Assembly (NCBI RefSeq): GCF_003386285.1
Contig: NZ_QPNC01000007.1
Location: 31,787-95,786 of the forward strand
Length of the DNA: 64,000 nt
Source: Nocardiopsis sp. FIRDI 009
Lineage (GTDB): Bacteria > Actinomycetota > Actinomycetes > Streptosporangiales > Streptosporangiaceae
Direction: 5' to 3'
In this document: piece after piece, positions 18,712 to 26,088 of the stretch
Position numbering within the stretch: position 1 is the stretch's first letter
Layout of the letters: every line of letters begins with the position of its first letter
The notes under the pieces: generated by a model
Told to the model about the DNA's origin: nothing
The model's input: the letters and a program-made list of their open reading frames with translations, nothing else
Databases searched by the model: none
Program-made: the position numbers and the translations under genes

Positions 18712-18857
18712 GGTACGGCCGCCCCAGCGCGGGAGGCTCCTGTCGTCGGTGGTCGGGTGCGCCCGGGACGTGTTCCGTGCGGTGGCGCCATGAGGGGCTC
18801 CTTGCGGTGGTGGGAGGGCGAAGGGCGTCGCGACCAGGAGGGGTGGGAGGCGGGGGT

Positions 18858-18965
18858 GACCGCCAGGACCGTCTTGCCGCGCCGGTGGCCCGCGCCCTGG
18901 TCGGCGAGTGCCTCGGCGGCCCGATCGAGCGGGTGGACGCGGTCGACGACGGGCGACGTCCTCCC
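18858..18965 (-). pseudogene. C-terminal remnant of a zinc-type alcohol dehydrogenase/quinone oxidoreductase
   Basis: The minus strand encodes SPVVDRVHPLDRAAEAL followed by GHRRGKTVLAV. This is the characteristic last 35 residues of medium-chain NAD(P)-dependent oxidoreductases (Leu-x-x-Ala-x-x-Ala followed by Gly-Lys-x-Val-Leu). No upstream catalytic or Rossmann part is present, and the frame runs on past the natural end. It is a degraded fragment, probably left by deletion. Confidence 0.6.
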
Positions 18966-18980
18966 GGCCTCTCCCCGGGT

Positions 18981-18996
18981 TGTCACGTGCCTGACA
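18981..18996. promoter_or_regulatory. palindromic operator, copy 2
   Basis: TGTCACGTGCCTGACA matches TGTCAS-N4-CTGACA. It ends 86 bp before the DUF427 ATG, almost the same distance as copy 4 from its gene. Confidence 0.5.
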
Positions 18997-19081
18997 CTCG
19001 CCGCCGCCCCCGCGGCGACCACGGGTGTACTGGGAACACGGCCGCCGTCGCGGCCGGTTCCGCTGGCATGGAGGGGCTCAG

Positions 19082-19378
19082 ATGATCCGAGCGGTCTGGA
19101 ACGGTGAGGTGCTGGCCGAGGCACCGAGCACCGTGATGGTGGAGGGCAACCACTACTTCCCACCCGAGTCCCTGCGCCGCGAGCACTTCTCCGAGTCCCG
19201 GTCCCGGAGCCTGTGTCTCTGGAAGGGCGTCGCGCGCTACTACGACGTCACCGTGCACGGCCAGACCTACGAGGCCGCCGCCTGGTACTACCCGCGTCCC
19301 AGCCCGTTGGCCCGCCGGATCAGGAACCACGTGGCGTTCTGGCCCGGCGTGAGCGTCGAGGAGGACGGTGACCGATGA
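19082..19378 (+). CDS. DUF427 domain protein
   Basis: A 98-residue cytoplasmic protein of the DUF427 family, a small compact fold without an assigned reaction. Family features are WNGEVLAEAP, the VEGNHYFPPES block, the SLCLWKG strand and AAWYYPRPSPLA. GGAGGGG lies 5 nt before ATG 19082. The stop overlaps the MerT-like gene in ATGA, so the two are translated together. An operator-like palindrome lies 86 bp upstream. Confidence 0.82.
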   Translation: MIRAVWNGEVLAEAPSTVMVEGNHYFPPESLRREHFSESRSRSLCLWKGVARYYDVTVHGQTYEAAAWYYPRPSPLARRIRNHVAFWPGVSVEEDGDR

Positions 19379-19770
19379 GCACGGCCTCTCCCGGCCCGGA
19401 ACCCGGTGCCGGTGCCGGCACCGGGACGCGGCGCCGACCGCTGGCGGCGGTGCGCATCGGTCTGGTGTCCGGGCTGGTCGGGATCCTGTGCTGCGTGGGA
19501 CCGACGGTGCTGGCGCTCCTGGGCGTGGTCAGCGCCGGGACCGCGTTCGTGTGGGCCACCGGCCTCTACGACGGCTACGCCTGGTGGTTCCGGCTGGCGG
19601 GCCTGGCCGTACTGGTGACGCTGGTCTGGTGGTCGCTGCGGCGGAAGCGGATGTGCTCCCTGGACGGCGCGCGCAGGGCCAAGGCGAAGATCGCGCTCGC
19701 GCTGGGCGTCGCGGTGGCCACCTACGGTGTGCTCTACGGCGTGACCACCTGGCTGGGGACGTTCGCCTGA
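19375..19770 (+). CDS. MerT-like small membrane protein
   Basis: A 131-residue protein with three to four membrane helices. The first contains GILCCVGPTVLALLGVVSAG, which closely resembles the vicinal-cysteine helix of mercuric transporter MerT. A cytoplasmic loop carries a further Cys (RKRMCSLDGAR). It is coupled to DUF427 by a 4-bp overlap. No merA, merP or merR is seen, so it need not handle mercury. The cysteine pair suggests metal or thiol transfer across the membrane. The following 94 bp separate it from the convergent methyltransferase. Confidence 0.65.
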   Translation: MSTASPGPEPGAGAGTGTRRRPLAAVRIGLVSGLVGILCCVGPTVLALLGVVSAGTAFVWATGLYDGYAWWFRLAGLAVLVTLVWWSLRRKRMCSLDGARRAKAKIALALGVAVATYGVLYGVTTWLGTFA

Positions 19771-19864
19771 GACCCGAAGCGGTGGTCCGGTCGGACGCCC
19801 CGCTCTCCGCTCCGTCGGCCGGGCACACGGCCCGTGCTCCTGGGACGCGCACCCGGCGGAGGGA

Positions 19865-20698
19865 TCACCCGCGCCCGGGCCTCTCCGCGACCAGGAGCGC
19901 GTATCCGATGTCCCCCGCCGCGGCGGCGCGGCGGGCCGCCGACAGGTAGGGGGCGACCGCGTCGGCGTCCACCCCCGCCTCCGCCATCCGCGCGGGCGAG
20001 GCCATGGCGAGGAGCCGGATCCGGGCGTCGATCCGGTCGATCATGCGCACCAGGGCGCCGTCGTGGGCCGCCACGCGCAGGACGCGCAGCCCCGCCGCGC
20101 GCAGCAGCTCGGCGTACGCGTCGGCGGGCAGGGCGTCGGCGACGCACGCCACCCAACCGGCGATCCCGGCCAACTCATCGGGGAGCCCGCCGTCGGCCAC
20201 CGTGACGTCCGTGATCCCGACCCGGCCGCCCGGACGCAGCACGCGCGCGAACTCGGCGGCCGCGGCGGGTTTGTCGGGGAAGGTGCACAGGGCGCACTCG
20301 CACACCAGGGCGTCGTAGGCGGCGTCGGGGGCCGGGAGCCGCTCGGCGTCCCCGTGCAGGAACCGCACCCGGTCGGAGAGCCCGACCGTCGCGGTCGCCG
20401 CGCGGGCCGCTTCGAGGGTGGTCGCGCCGAGGTCGACGCCGTCGACCCGCGCGTCGTGCTCCAGGGCGAGCAGCCGGGCGGTGGTGCCGGGGCCGCAGGC
20501 GACGTCGAGCACCCGGGAACCGGCGGTGAGGGCGAGGGCGTCGGCGAGACGGCGGGTGAGGGTGAGACCCCCGGGGTGGTAGGAGTCCCCGAGCAGCAGG
20601 GCCACGGCGTCGCTGCCGTAGGCCGTGGCACAGCAGGACTTCACCTCCTCGGGGTCGGAGACGGGAGCCGGTGTCGCGGGGAGCGGGCGCTCGGTCAC
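19865..20698 (-). CDS. SAM-dependent methyltransferase (ArsM-like features)
   Basis: A 277-residue class I methyltransferase. SAM motif I is VLDVACGPGTT (63-73) and VDGVDL (85-90) the acidic strand. Unusual are a vicinal cysteine pair CC at 22-23, followed by the YGSDAVALLLGDS helix, and the CECALC cluster near 135. Such cysteines recall arsenite methyltransferases, which bind a soft metal(loid). GTG 20698 overlaps the stop of the radical SAM gene in GTGA, so the pair is translationally coupled and probably acts in one pathway. A metal(loid), lipid or small-molecule substrate are all possible. Confidence 0.75.
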   Translation of the reverse strand: MTERPLPATPAPVSDPEEVKSCCATAYGSDAVALLLGDSYHPGGLTLTRRLADALALTAGSRVLDVACGPGTTARLLALEHDARVDGVDLGATTLEAARAATATVGLSDRVRFLHGDAERLPAPDAAYDALVCECALCTFPDKPAAAAEFARVLRPGGRVGITDVTVADGGLPDELAGIAGWVACVADALPADAYAELLRAAGLRVLRVAAHDGALVRMIDRIDARIRLLAMASPARMAEAGVDADAVAPYLSAARRAAAAGDIGYALLVAERPGRG

Positions 20699-22305
20699 GG
20701 CTCCTCCACCGCCCGGCGGCCGACGTTGGTGTGGTCGGGGGCGACACCCGGTTCGTCGTCCTGCTCGGGGGCGCGCTCCGTACGGGCGATCCGGGATCCG
20801 TAGGGCGACGCCACGGTGACGTCGGCCAGTGGGCGGGCGTTGGGGACGACGTCGGCGACCTCGACCCCCGACATCCGCGCGCGCACCTGCTCGCGGTAGC
20901 CCACGGAGTTGTAGGCGCAGAAGGGGATGATCCGCCCGTCCGGGGTGATCTCCTCCACGCAGCACTTCATGAGCTGCTTGACGTTGAGGGTGTAGGGGTC
21001 CAGGAAGTCCTGGACGACGATCATGAACACCTTGTCCCCCAGGTCCTTGGCCGCCCGGGGAAGGTCGATGCCGCAGGCCGCGCACTCGGCGTCGGCGGTG
21101 GCCGCGGCCAGGCCCTCCATGGTGTCGGGGGCATTCATGAACGCCGAGGCGCTCCACAGCCGTTCCAGGGAGGCGCGCAGTCCGGGGTCGGGCAGGACGC
21201 GGTTGCTGACGTAGTCGAGGTAGTCGTCCACGTCGACCAGGCGCGGCAGGGGGACGACGTCGGTGCGGTCGGCCTTGCGGTCCACGAGCAGGTAGGTGAC
21301 CGACCGGCAGGTGGGGAAGCAGCAGGGGACGGGCACGAAGTCCCCGGGCCGGAACCAGTCGGGGCGCTGCTCGGTGATCATCTCCATGACGTCGGAGTTG
21401 GTCAGCCGGGTGAGCGGGGCGAACTCCACGTGCCGACCGGAGTGGGTGACCGGCTGGAACGTGACGGCGTGGACGGCGGGGTGGTCGATGCCGAACTCGA
21501 TGATGTCGCCGAGTTCGTGGTCGTTGAGGTCGCGTTCGACCGCCGCGACCAGGGTGACGGTCAGCCCGGCCTCGGCGCAGTTGCCCAGGGCGCGCCTCTT
21601 GCGTTCGCGCAGGTCCCCGCCGCGAATGGCGCGGTGGGTGGCCTCGTCGAACCCGTCGAACTGGAGGTAGACGTTGACGGTGGTCCCGCCTCGGCCGTTG
21701 AGGGCGGCCAGGGCGGCGACGAACCGCCTGTCGGTGGCCAGGCGGATGCCGTTGGTGTTGATGTTGACGATCTTGATCGGCCGGTCGGTGGCCATCTCGA
21801 CGAAGGTGAGGATGTCCTTGTGGATGGTGGGTTCCCCGCCGGAGAACATCACCACCTCGGGTTCGCCCTCGGCCTCGACGAAGGTGTCGAGCATGCGCGC
21901 GCACTGTTCGCGGGTGATGGAGTAGCCGTCCGGTTGGTGTCCGGAGTCGGCGAAGCAGATCGGACAGTCCAGGTTGCAGCCGGTGTTGACCTCGATGATG
22001 CCCAGGCAGGCGTGCTGTTTGTGCTCGGGGCACAGCCCGCAATCGGAGGGGCACCCGTCCTTGACCTCGGTCTGGAAGGCCAGCGGGAGGGTACCCGGCT
22101 TGTTGAACCGCGTCGAGTCCGTGTACAGCTGGGCGTCGCCGTAGACCAGCGCCTCGAACCAGCCGTGCTCCTTGCAGCGTTTACGCAGGTAGACCTTGTT
22201 GTCGCGGATGTTGACCTGGGCGTCGACCACCACCTTGCACACCGGACAGACGCTCTTGGTGTACTCGACGAAGACCTCGCCCCGGTCCCGTGCTCGGTCG
22301 GCCAC
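20695..22305 (-). CDS. radical SAM protein of the MJ0619/Tes-like family
   Basis: A 536-residue enzyme. An N-terminal zinc-ribbon-like part has CPVC (20-23) and Cys44, then CPSDCGLCPEH (85-95). The radical SAM cluster motif is CNLDCPIC (110-117) and SGGEP is at 155-159. The C-terminal region has CCFPTC, CAAC, KCC and IPFCAYNS, suggesting additional metal sites. This layout is that of the MJ0619 family, which includes archaeal tetraether lipid synthase (Tes) and related carbon-carbon-bond-forming enzymes. GTG 22305 is chosen because similarity begins there; the frame is open to 22497. It is coupled to a methyltransferase and divergent from the DUF3179 gene. Confidence 0.8.
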   Translation of the reverse strand: MADRARDRGEVFVEYTKSVCPVCKVVVDAQVNIRDNKVYLRKRCKEHGWFEALVYGDAQLYTDSTRFNKPGTLPLAFQTEVKDGCPSDCGLCPEHKQHACLGIIEVNTGCNLDCPICFADSGHQPDGYSITREQCARMLDTFVEAEGEPEVVMFSGGEPTIHKDILTFVEMATDRPIKIVNINTNGIRLATDRRFVAALAALNGRGGTTVNVYLQFDGFDEATHRAIRGGDLRERKRRALGNCAEAGLTVTLVAAVERDLNDHELGDIIEFGIDHPAVHAVTFQPVTHSGRHVEFAPLTRLTNSDVMEMITEQRPDWFRPGDFVPVPCCFPTCRSVTYLLVDRKADRTDVVPLPRLVDVDDYLDYVSNRVLPDPGLRASLERLWSASAFMNAPDTMEGLAAATADAECAACGIDLPRAAKDLGDKVFMIVVQDFLDPYTLNVKQLMKCCVEEITPDGRIIPFCAYNSVGYREQVRARMSGVEVADVVPNARPLADVTVASPYGSRIARTERAPEQDDEPGVAPDHTNVGRRAVEEP

Positions 22306-22427
22306 GTACGGACCCGCCTTCCCTGTCGATGATGCGGCGCGGGGTGGGCCGGGCGCCTCTCCCCCACGACAGCCCGACCCATGCCACGCGGCAGTCCATC
22401 CCAAACCGGAGGTCCCACGGCCGAGAC

Positions 22428-22443
22428 TGTCCGCGCGCTGACA
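22428..22443. promoter_or_regulatory. palindromic operator, copy 3
   Basis: TGTCCGCGCGCTGACA fits TGTCAS-N4-CTGACA with one mismatch. It lies between the divergent radical SAM and DUF3179 genes, 66 bp from the latter's start, and could control both. Confidence 0.5.
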
Positions 22444-22508
22444 CATGCACGGGCGATCGACCGGCCCCTCCACAGACTGGGACCACGGGACGTCCAAAGG
22501 AGGATTCG

Positions 22509-23711
22509 GTGCGGGGTGAAGGGTCGGCGAGACCGACGGTGCGGCGGTGGGCCGCGGCGGTCGCCCTGGCCCTGACGGCCACCGCCTGCCAGACCGGCCC
22601 CGCCGACGAGCGGTCCGACGGCGGACCGCCCGCCACCGAGCCCGCCGCCCCCGGACTGGGCCCCTACGAGAACGTGCCCTCGGCGGTGGAGGATCCCGCC
22701 GACCCCGAACTCCCCGAACCCCTGGTGGACGTGGAACGGCTGATGAGCGGCGGTCCTCCCCCGGACGGGATCCCGGCGCTGAACGACCCCGTCTTCGAGG
22801 ACGTCGCCCGGGTCGACTGGCTGGAGGGCTCCGACCCGGTCCTGGGGGTGTCCGTGAACGGGGAGGAGCGGGCCTACCCGGTACGGATCCTCATCTGGCA
22901 CGAGATCGTCAACGACACCGTCGGCGGCGTGCCGGTGGCGGTCACCTACTGCCCCCTGTGCGACTCGGCGCTCGCCTTCGACCGCAGGGTGGGCGACCGG
23001 GTCCTCGACTTCGGGGTGTCGGGGATGCTCTACCACTCCGACCTGGTGATGTTCGACCGCCAGACGCACTCGCTGTGGCCGCAGATCGAGGGCCGCGCCG
23101 TGGCGGGAACCCTGACCGGCACCGAACTCGACCGGGTGAGCGTGGCCGTCGTCTCCTGGGACCGGTGGCGGGACAGCCACCCCGACGGCGCCGTGCTCAG
23201 CCTGGACACCGGGTACGAGCGCGACTACGGGCACAACCCCTACGTCGGCTACGACGACCCCGACACCGACCCCTTCCTGCTCGACACCGACGCCGACCCG
23301 CGCCTGCCCGCCAAGGCGCGGGTCATCGGCATCGGCTCCGACGACACCGCGCTGGCCGTTCCCGTCGACCGCGCCCTGGAGTCGGGCGTGGTGGAGACGG
23401 AGGCGGACGGCGAACCCGTCACCGTGTGGGCGCAGGCGGGCCCGTCCTCGGCCCTGGACGACGCGTTGGTCGCCGAGGGGCGGGAGATCGCCGCCACCGG
23501 CGTGTTCCGACCCGACCTGGACGGACGGGAGCTCACCTTCACGGCCGACGGCGACGGCTTCACCGACGACCAGACCGGCAGCCGCTGGAACATCCTCGGA
23601 CACGCCGTGGACGGCGAACTCGAAGGACGGCGGCTCACCCCGGTCGACCACCTGGACACCTTCTGGTTCGCCTGGGTGGGATTCAGCCCCGAGACCGAGA
23701 TTCTGAGGTGA
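22509..23711 (+). CDS. DUF3179 domain lipoprotein
   Basis: A 400-residue extracytoplasmic lipoprotein. The signal peptide ends in lipobox TATAC with the lipidated Cys at residue 27. The DUF3179 core includes VTYCPLCDSALAFDR, the YHSDLVMFDRQTHSLWPQ block and a C-terminal FWFAWVGFSPET. The conserved CPLC pair suggests a redox or metal role; the family's reaction is unknown. GTG 22509 follows a perfect AAAGGAGGA. It is the first gene of a run with a lipo-redoxin and CcdA, which supply reductant across the membrane, so it may be their client. Confidence 0.85.
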   Translation: MRGEGSARPTVRRWAAAVALALTATACQTGPADERSDGGPPATEPAAPGLGPYENVPSAVEDPADPELPEPLVDVERLMSGGPPPDGIPALNDPVFEDVARVDWLEGSDPVLGVSVNGEERAYPVRILIWHEIVNDTVGGVPVAVTYCPLCDSALAFDRRVGDRVLDFGVSGMLYHSDLVMFDRQTHSLWPQIEGRAVAGTLTGTELDRVSVAVVSWDRWRDSHPDGAVLSLDTGYERDYGHNPYVGYDDPDTDPFLLDTDADPRLPAKARVIGIGSDDTALAVPVDRALESGVVETEADGEPVTVWAQAGPSSALDDALVAEGREIAATGVFRPDLDGRELTFTADGDGFTDDQTGSRWNILGHAVDGELEGRRLTPVDHLDTFWFAWVGFSPETEILR

Positions 23712-23713
23712 CG

Positions 23714-24251
23714 ATGAGAACCGCCCCGCGTCTCCGCCTGTCCGCGGCCGTGCTCGCCGCGGCCCTGGGCCTGTCCGCCTGTGCGGCGACCGGATCCGAG
23801 CCCGAGCCCGGATCCGGAACGGGAGGCCGGATCCGCGTTCGCCTTCGAGACCCGGACCCTGGACGGCGATGAGTTCGCGGGCGAGGAACTGCGCGGCGAA
23901 CCGGTCGTGCTGTGGTTCTGGGCCCCCTGGTGCGTGGTGTGCCGGTCCGAGGCTCCCGGCGTGCTGGAGGCCGCCGACCGCTTCGACGGCCGGGTGGAGT
24001 TCGTCGGCGTCGCCGGACGCGGGGAGGTCGACGCGATGCGTCGGTTCGCCGCCGACACCTCCACGGACGGTCTGACGCACATCGTCGACGATGACGGCGG
24101 CATCTGGTCCGGGTTCGGCGTCTCCAGCCAGCCCGCCTTCGCCTTCCTGCGCCCGGACGGCACGTTCACCACCGTGACCGGCACCCTGACCGAGGACGAT
24201 CTGGACGACCACGTGCGCACGGAGGTCCTGGCCGGGCGGGACGGCGGCTGA
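23714..24251 (+). pseudogene. TlpA-like lipo-redoxin, frameshifted in the linker
   Basis: ATG 23714 begins a lipoprotein signal (LAAALGLSAC), but this frame stops at 23870. The thioredoxin domain, with its WCVVC active site in LWFWAPWCVVCRSEAPG, is in the next frame (open 23781-24251). Joining them needs one base removed around 23800-23830, in a linker built from repeated GAGCCC and GGATCCG units. Third-position G/C bias switches frame there. Either the gene is inactivated, or there is a sequencing error or slippage. It sits between DUF3179 and CcdA, where a periplasmic-side thiol reductase is expected. Confidence 0.75.
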
Positions 24252-25141
24252 TGGAGCAACTGCCCTACGCCATCGCGCTGACCGCGGGCGTGCTCGCCGT
24301 CCTCAACCCGTGCGGCTTCGCGATGCTGCCCGGATACGTCGGTCTGCTGGTCTCCTCCACCGACGGACACCCCGGTGGTCGGCTGCGGACACTCGGTCGG
24401 GCCCTGGCCACGACCGCCGCGATGACCGGTGGCTTCACCGCCGTGTTCGCGCTCTTCGGCGCGGCGGTCGTGCCGCTGGCGATGTCGGTGGAGCAGCACC
24501 TTCCCTGGGCGACCCTGGTGATCGGCGCCGCCCTGGTCGGACTGGGGATCTGGCTCCTGACCGGGCGCGAGGTCGGGATCCTGCTGCCGCGTCCCGCTCC
24601 CGGGCGTCCGACCCGGTCGCTGCGCTGGGCGGCGGTCTACGGCGCCACGTACGCGATCGCGTCGCTGTCGTGCACCGTCGCGCCGTTCCTGGCCCTGACC
24701 ACGAGCGCCACCGCCAGCGGCGGGGTTCTCGGACTGCTCGGTGTGTTCGCCGTCTACGCGCTGGGGATGGCCCTGGTGATCGGGGTCCTGACGGTCTCGG
24801 TCGCGCTGGCCCGTGACGCGGTCACCACACACCTGCGCCGTGCCCTGCCCTACGTGACGCGGGCCGGCGGCGCCCTGTTGGTGGTGGCCGGGGCCTACGT
24901 CGCCTACTACGGCTGGTTCGAGCTGCGCGTCCTGGCGGGTACGGCGGGAGCGGATCCGGTAGTGGAGACCGTCGTGCGCTGGCAGGGCGAGCTGTCCCGG
25001 CTCCTCCAGGGGGCCGGTGCGCTCTGGCTCCTCGCCGCCCTGGCCGTACCGGTCCTGGGCGCGGTGGTCGGAGCGCACCGGACCAGGCGCTCACGCGCGG
25101 CGGAACGGAACCGCTCCGAGGAGGAGGCGGGTCCGCGCTGA
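24251..25141 (+). CDS. CcdA-like thiol-disulfide transporter
   Basis: A 296-residue polytopic membrane protein of the DsbD/CcdA family that passes electrons from cytoplasmic thioredoxin to extracytoplasmic redoxins. LNPCG (Cys21, first helix) and SLSC (Cys141, fourth helix) are the conserved catalytic pair. About seven helices are visible. The C-terminus adds an extra helix and a charged tail. Its ATG overlaps the redoxin stop (TGATG), so the redoxin domain and CcdA are coupled. Together with DUF3179 it forms an export-of-reductant module. A perfect hairpin ends the unit. Confidence 0.88.
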   Translation: MEQLPYAIALTAGVLAVLNPCGFAMLPGYVGLLVSSTDGHPGGRLRTLGRALATTAAMTGGFTAVFALFGAAVVPLAMSVEQHLPWATLVIGAALVGLGIWLLTGREVGILLPRPAPGRPTRSLRWAAVYGATYAIASLSCTVAPFLALTTSATASGGVLGLLGVFAVYALGMALVIGVLTVSVALARDAVTTHLRRALPYVTRAGGALLVVAGAYVAYYGWFELRVLAGTAGADPVVETVVRWQGELSRLLQGAGALWLLAALAVPVLGAVVGAHRTRRSRAAERNRSEEEAGPR

Positions 25142-25173
25142 TCGGGCCGAGGAGGGGTCCGATCAGCGCGGAC
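25131..25173. terminator. bidirectional terminator behind ccdA-like gene
   Basis: Perfect 15-bp stem GTCCGCGCTGATCGG / CCGATCAGCGCGGAC (25131-25145, 25159-25173) with a 13-nt loop, covering the ends of two convergent genes. Confidence 0.9.
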
Positions 25174-25176
25174 ACC

Positions 25177-25437
25177 TCACCCCGTCGCCCCGGCGACGCG
25201 GTCGATCTCCGCCAGGAGCCGTTCCGGAGCCGGGTTGCCCAGGGAGAACAGGCGGTCTCCGATCAGGAAGGCGGGGGTGCCCACCACCGTTTCGGGGACC
25301 CGAGTCCGGGGGTCGCTCAGATCGACGATCTCCACCGTGTGGGTCGGACGTCGCCGTACCACGAACGCGGCCAGCTCCAGCGCGCGTGCGCAGCCCGCAC
25401 AGCCCGGGGCCACGAACACGCGCAGCGGCGGCGGCAT
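25177..25437 (-). CDS. small thioredoxin/glutaredoxin-like protein
   Basis: An 86-residue thioredoxin-fold protein. FVAPGCAGCARALELA (residues 8-23) has a CxxC active site at the start of helix 1, and VGTPAFLIGDRLFSLGNP has the cis-Pro loop. Its small size fits glutaredoxin-type or arsenic-associated thioredoxin-like proteins. ATG 25437 is 3 nt beyond the stop of the upstream membrane-protein gene, implying cotranscription. The likely role is a cytoplasmic thiol donor for the redox island. Confidence 0.78.
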   Translation of the reverse strand: MPPPLRVFVAPGCAGCARALELAAFVVRRRPTHTVEIVDLSDPRTRVPETVVGTPAFLIGDRLFSLGNPAPERLLAEIDRVAGATG

Positions 25438-25439
25438 CC

Positions 25440-25874
25440 TCAGTTCTTGCGGCGGCTGAGCGCGAACAGCACCCCGGCCGTCACCAGACCGTAGATCACG
25501 TGGCCCATCAGGCTCATCATCGTCATCTGATTGATCATGAACAGCGGCATCCCCATCATCATGGGCATCGCCACCAGCGGGCCGAGCACCCACCACAGCA
25601 CCCCGTAGCCCGCACCGGCCGCGAGGACCGCGCCGACCCGGTCGGCCAGCGATCCGGCGACCAGGCCGAACCCGGCACCGATCATCGCCGAGATGGCCAG
25701 GTGCACCACCATGCCGACCAGGGCGCTGTCGCTGCCCACCATTCCGGCGATCATGGGCAGCATCCCCATCATGGCCATGAGCGTTCCGAACACGATTCCG
25801 CCGCCGACACCGGAGACGGCGCTCCGCCACACGCGCGTCACGAGTGGTGCGGGGGATTGGGCGATGGTGGACAT
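25440..25874 (-). CDS. four-helix membrane protein, paralogue A
   Basis: A 144-residue protein with four membrane helices and many methionines, for example MGMPLFMINQMTMMSLMGH. It is closely similar to the 27051-27485 protein in length and pattern (FG-LMAM-GMLPM, VVHLAISA, MMSLMGH-YGLV). Methionine- and His-rich membrane faces may bind metal, but no family is recognised. GGAGG precedes ATG 25874. It is divergent from a Crp/Fnr gene, and the small thioredoxin follows. Having both paralogues flank a Crp/Fnr gene suggests a tandem duplication. Confidence 0.7.
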   Translation of the reverse strand: MSTIAQSPAPLVTRVWRSAVSGVGGGIVFGTLMAMMGMLPMIAGMVGSDSALVGMVVHLAISAMIGAGFGLVAGSLADRVGAVLAAGAGYGVLWWVLGPLVAMPMMMGMPLFMINQMTMMSLMGHVIYGLVTAGVLFALSRRKN

Positions 25875-25953
25875 CTCTACCTCCGTCGGGTCCGGGGCAG
25901 AGCCCCAGCGAACGTTGCGGGCCCCACACAACCGACCGCGCCGGCACCGCGTC

Positions 25954-25969
25954 TGTGCCCGCGGGCACA
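25954..25969. promoter_or_regulatory. perfect 16-bp palindrome between paralogue A and crp/fnr 1
   Basis: TGTGCCCGCGGGCACA is fully self-complementary and has the TGTG...CACA ends of Crp-type sites. It lies midway between two divergent genes, so it may be an autoregulatory operator of the adjacent Crp/Fnr protein. Its sequence differs from the TGTCAS-N4-CTGACA set. Confidence 0.5.
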
Positions 25970-26088
25970 CAACGCCGAATCCCCCGGGAAACCGCGTACG
26001 CCGCCCCAACGTGGGATAACGTCCAACCGAGACGACCGTCCGCACGGCGCGCACCGCCGAAGGGCACGCCCTCCGACGACGAGGAACC

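Noticed and set aside
19375..19770. Complete mercury-resistance operon
   Set aside because: Only a MerT-like helix is present; merA, merP, merB and merR are missing, so a mer operon is not supported.
22306..22497. N-terminal extension of the radical SAM protein to 22497
   Set aside because: The extra 64 residues have no family similarity and poor codon bias and would overlap the operator and the divergent promoter.
22290..22508. N-terminal extension of the DUF3179 protein to 22290
   Set aside because: GTG 22509 has a perfect ribosome site and is followed by a lipoprotein signal. The extension would bury the signal peptide and cross the operator.
23781..24251. Redoxin translated independently from GTG 23781
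   Set aside because: This would give a cytoplasmic thioredoxin with a Pro/Asp-rich head and no good ribosome site. The lipoprotein signal just upstream in another frame makes a frameshift the simpler reading, though it is not excluded.
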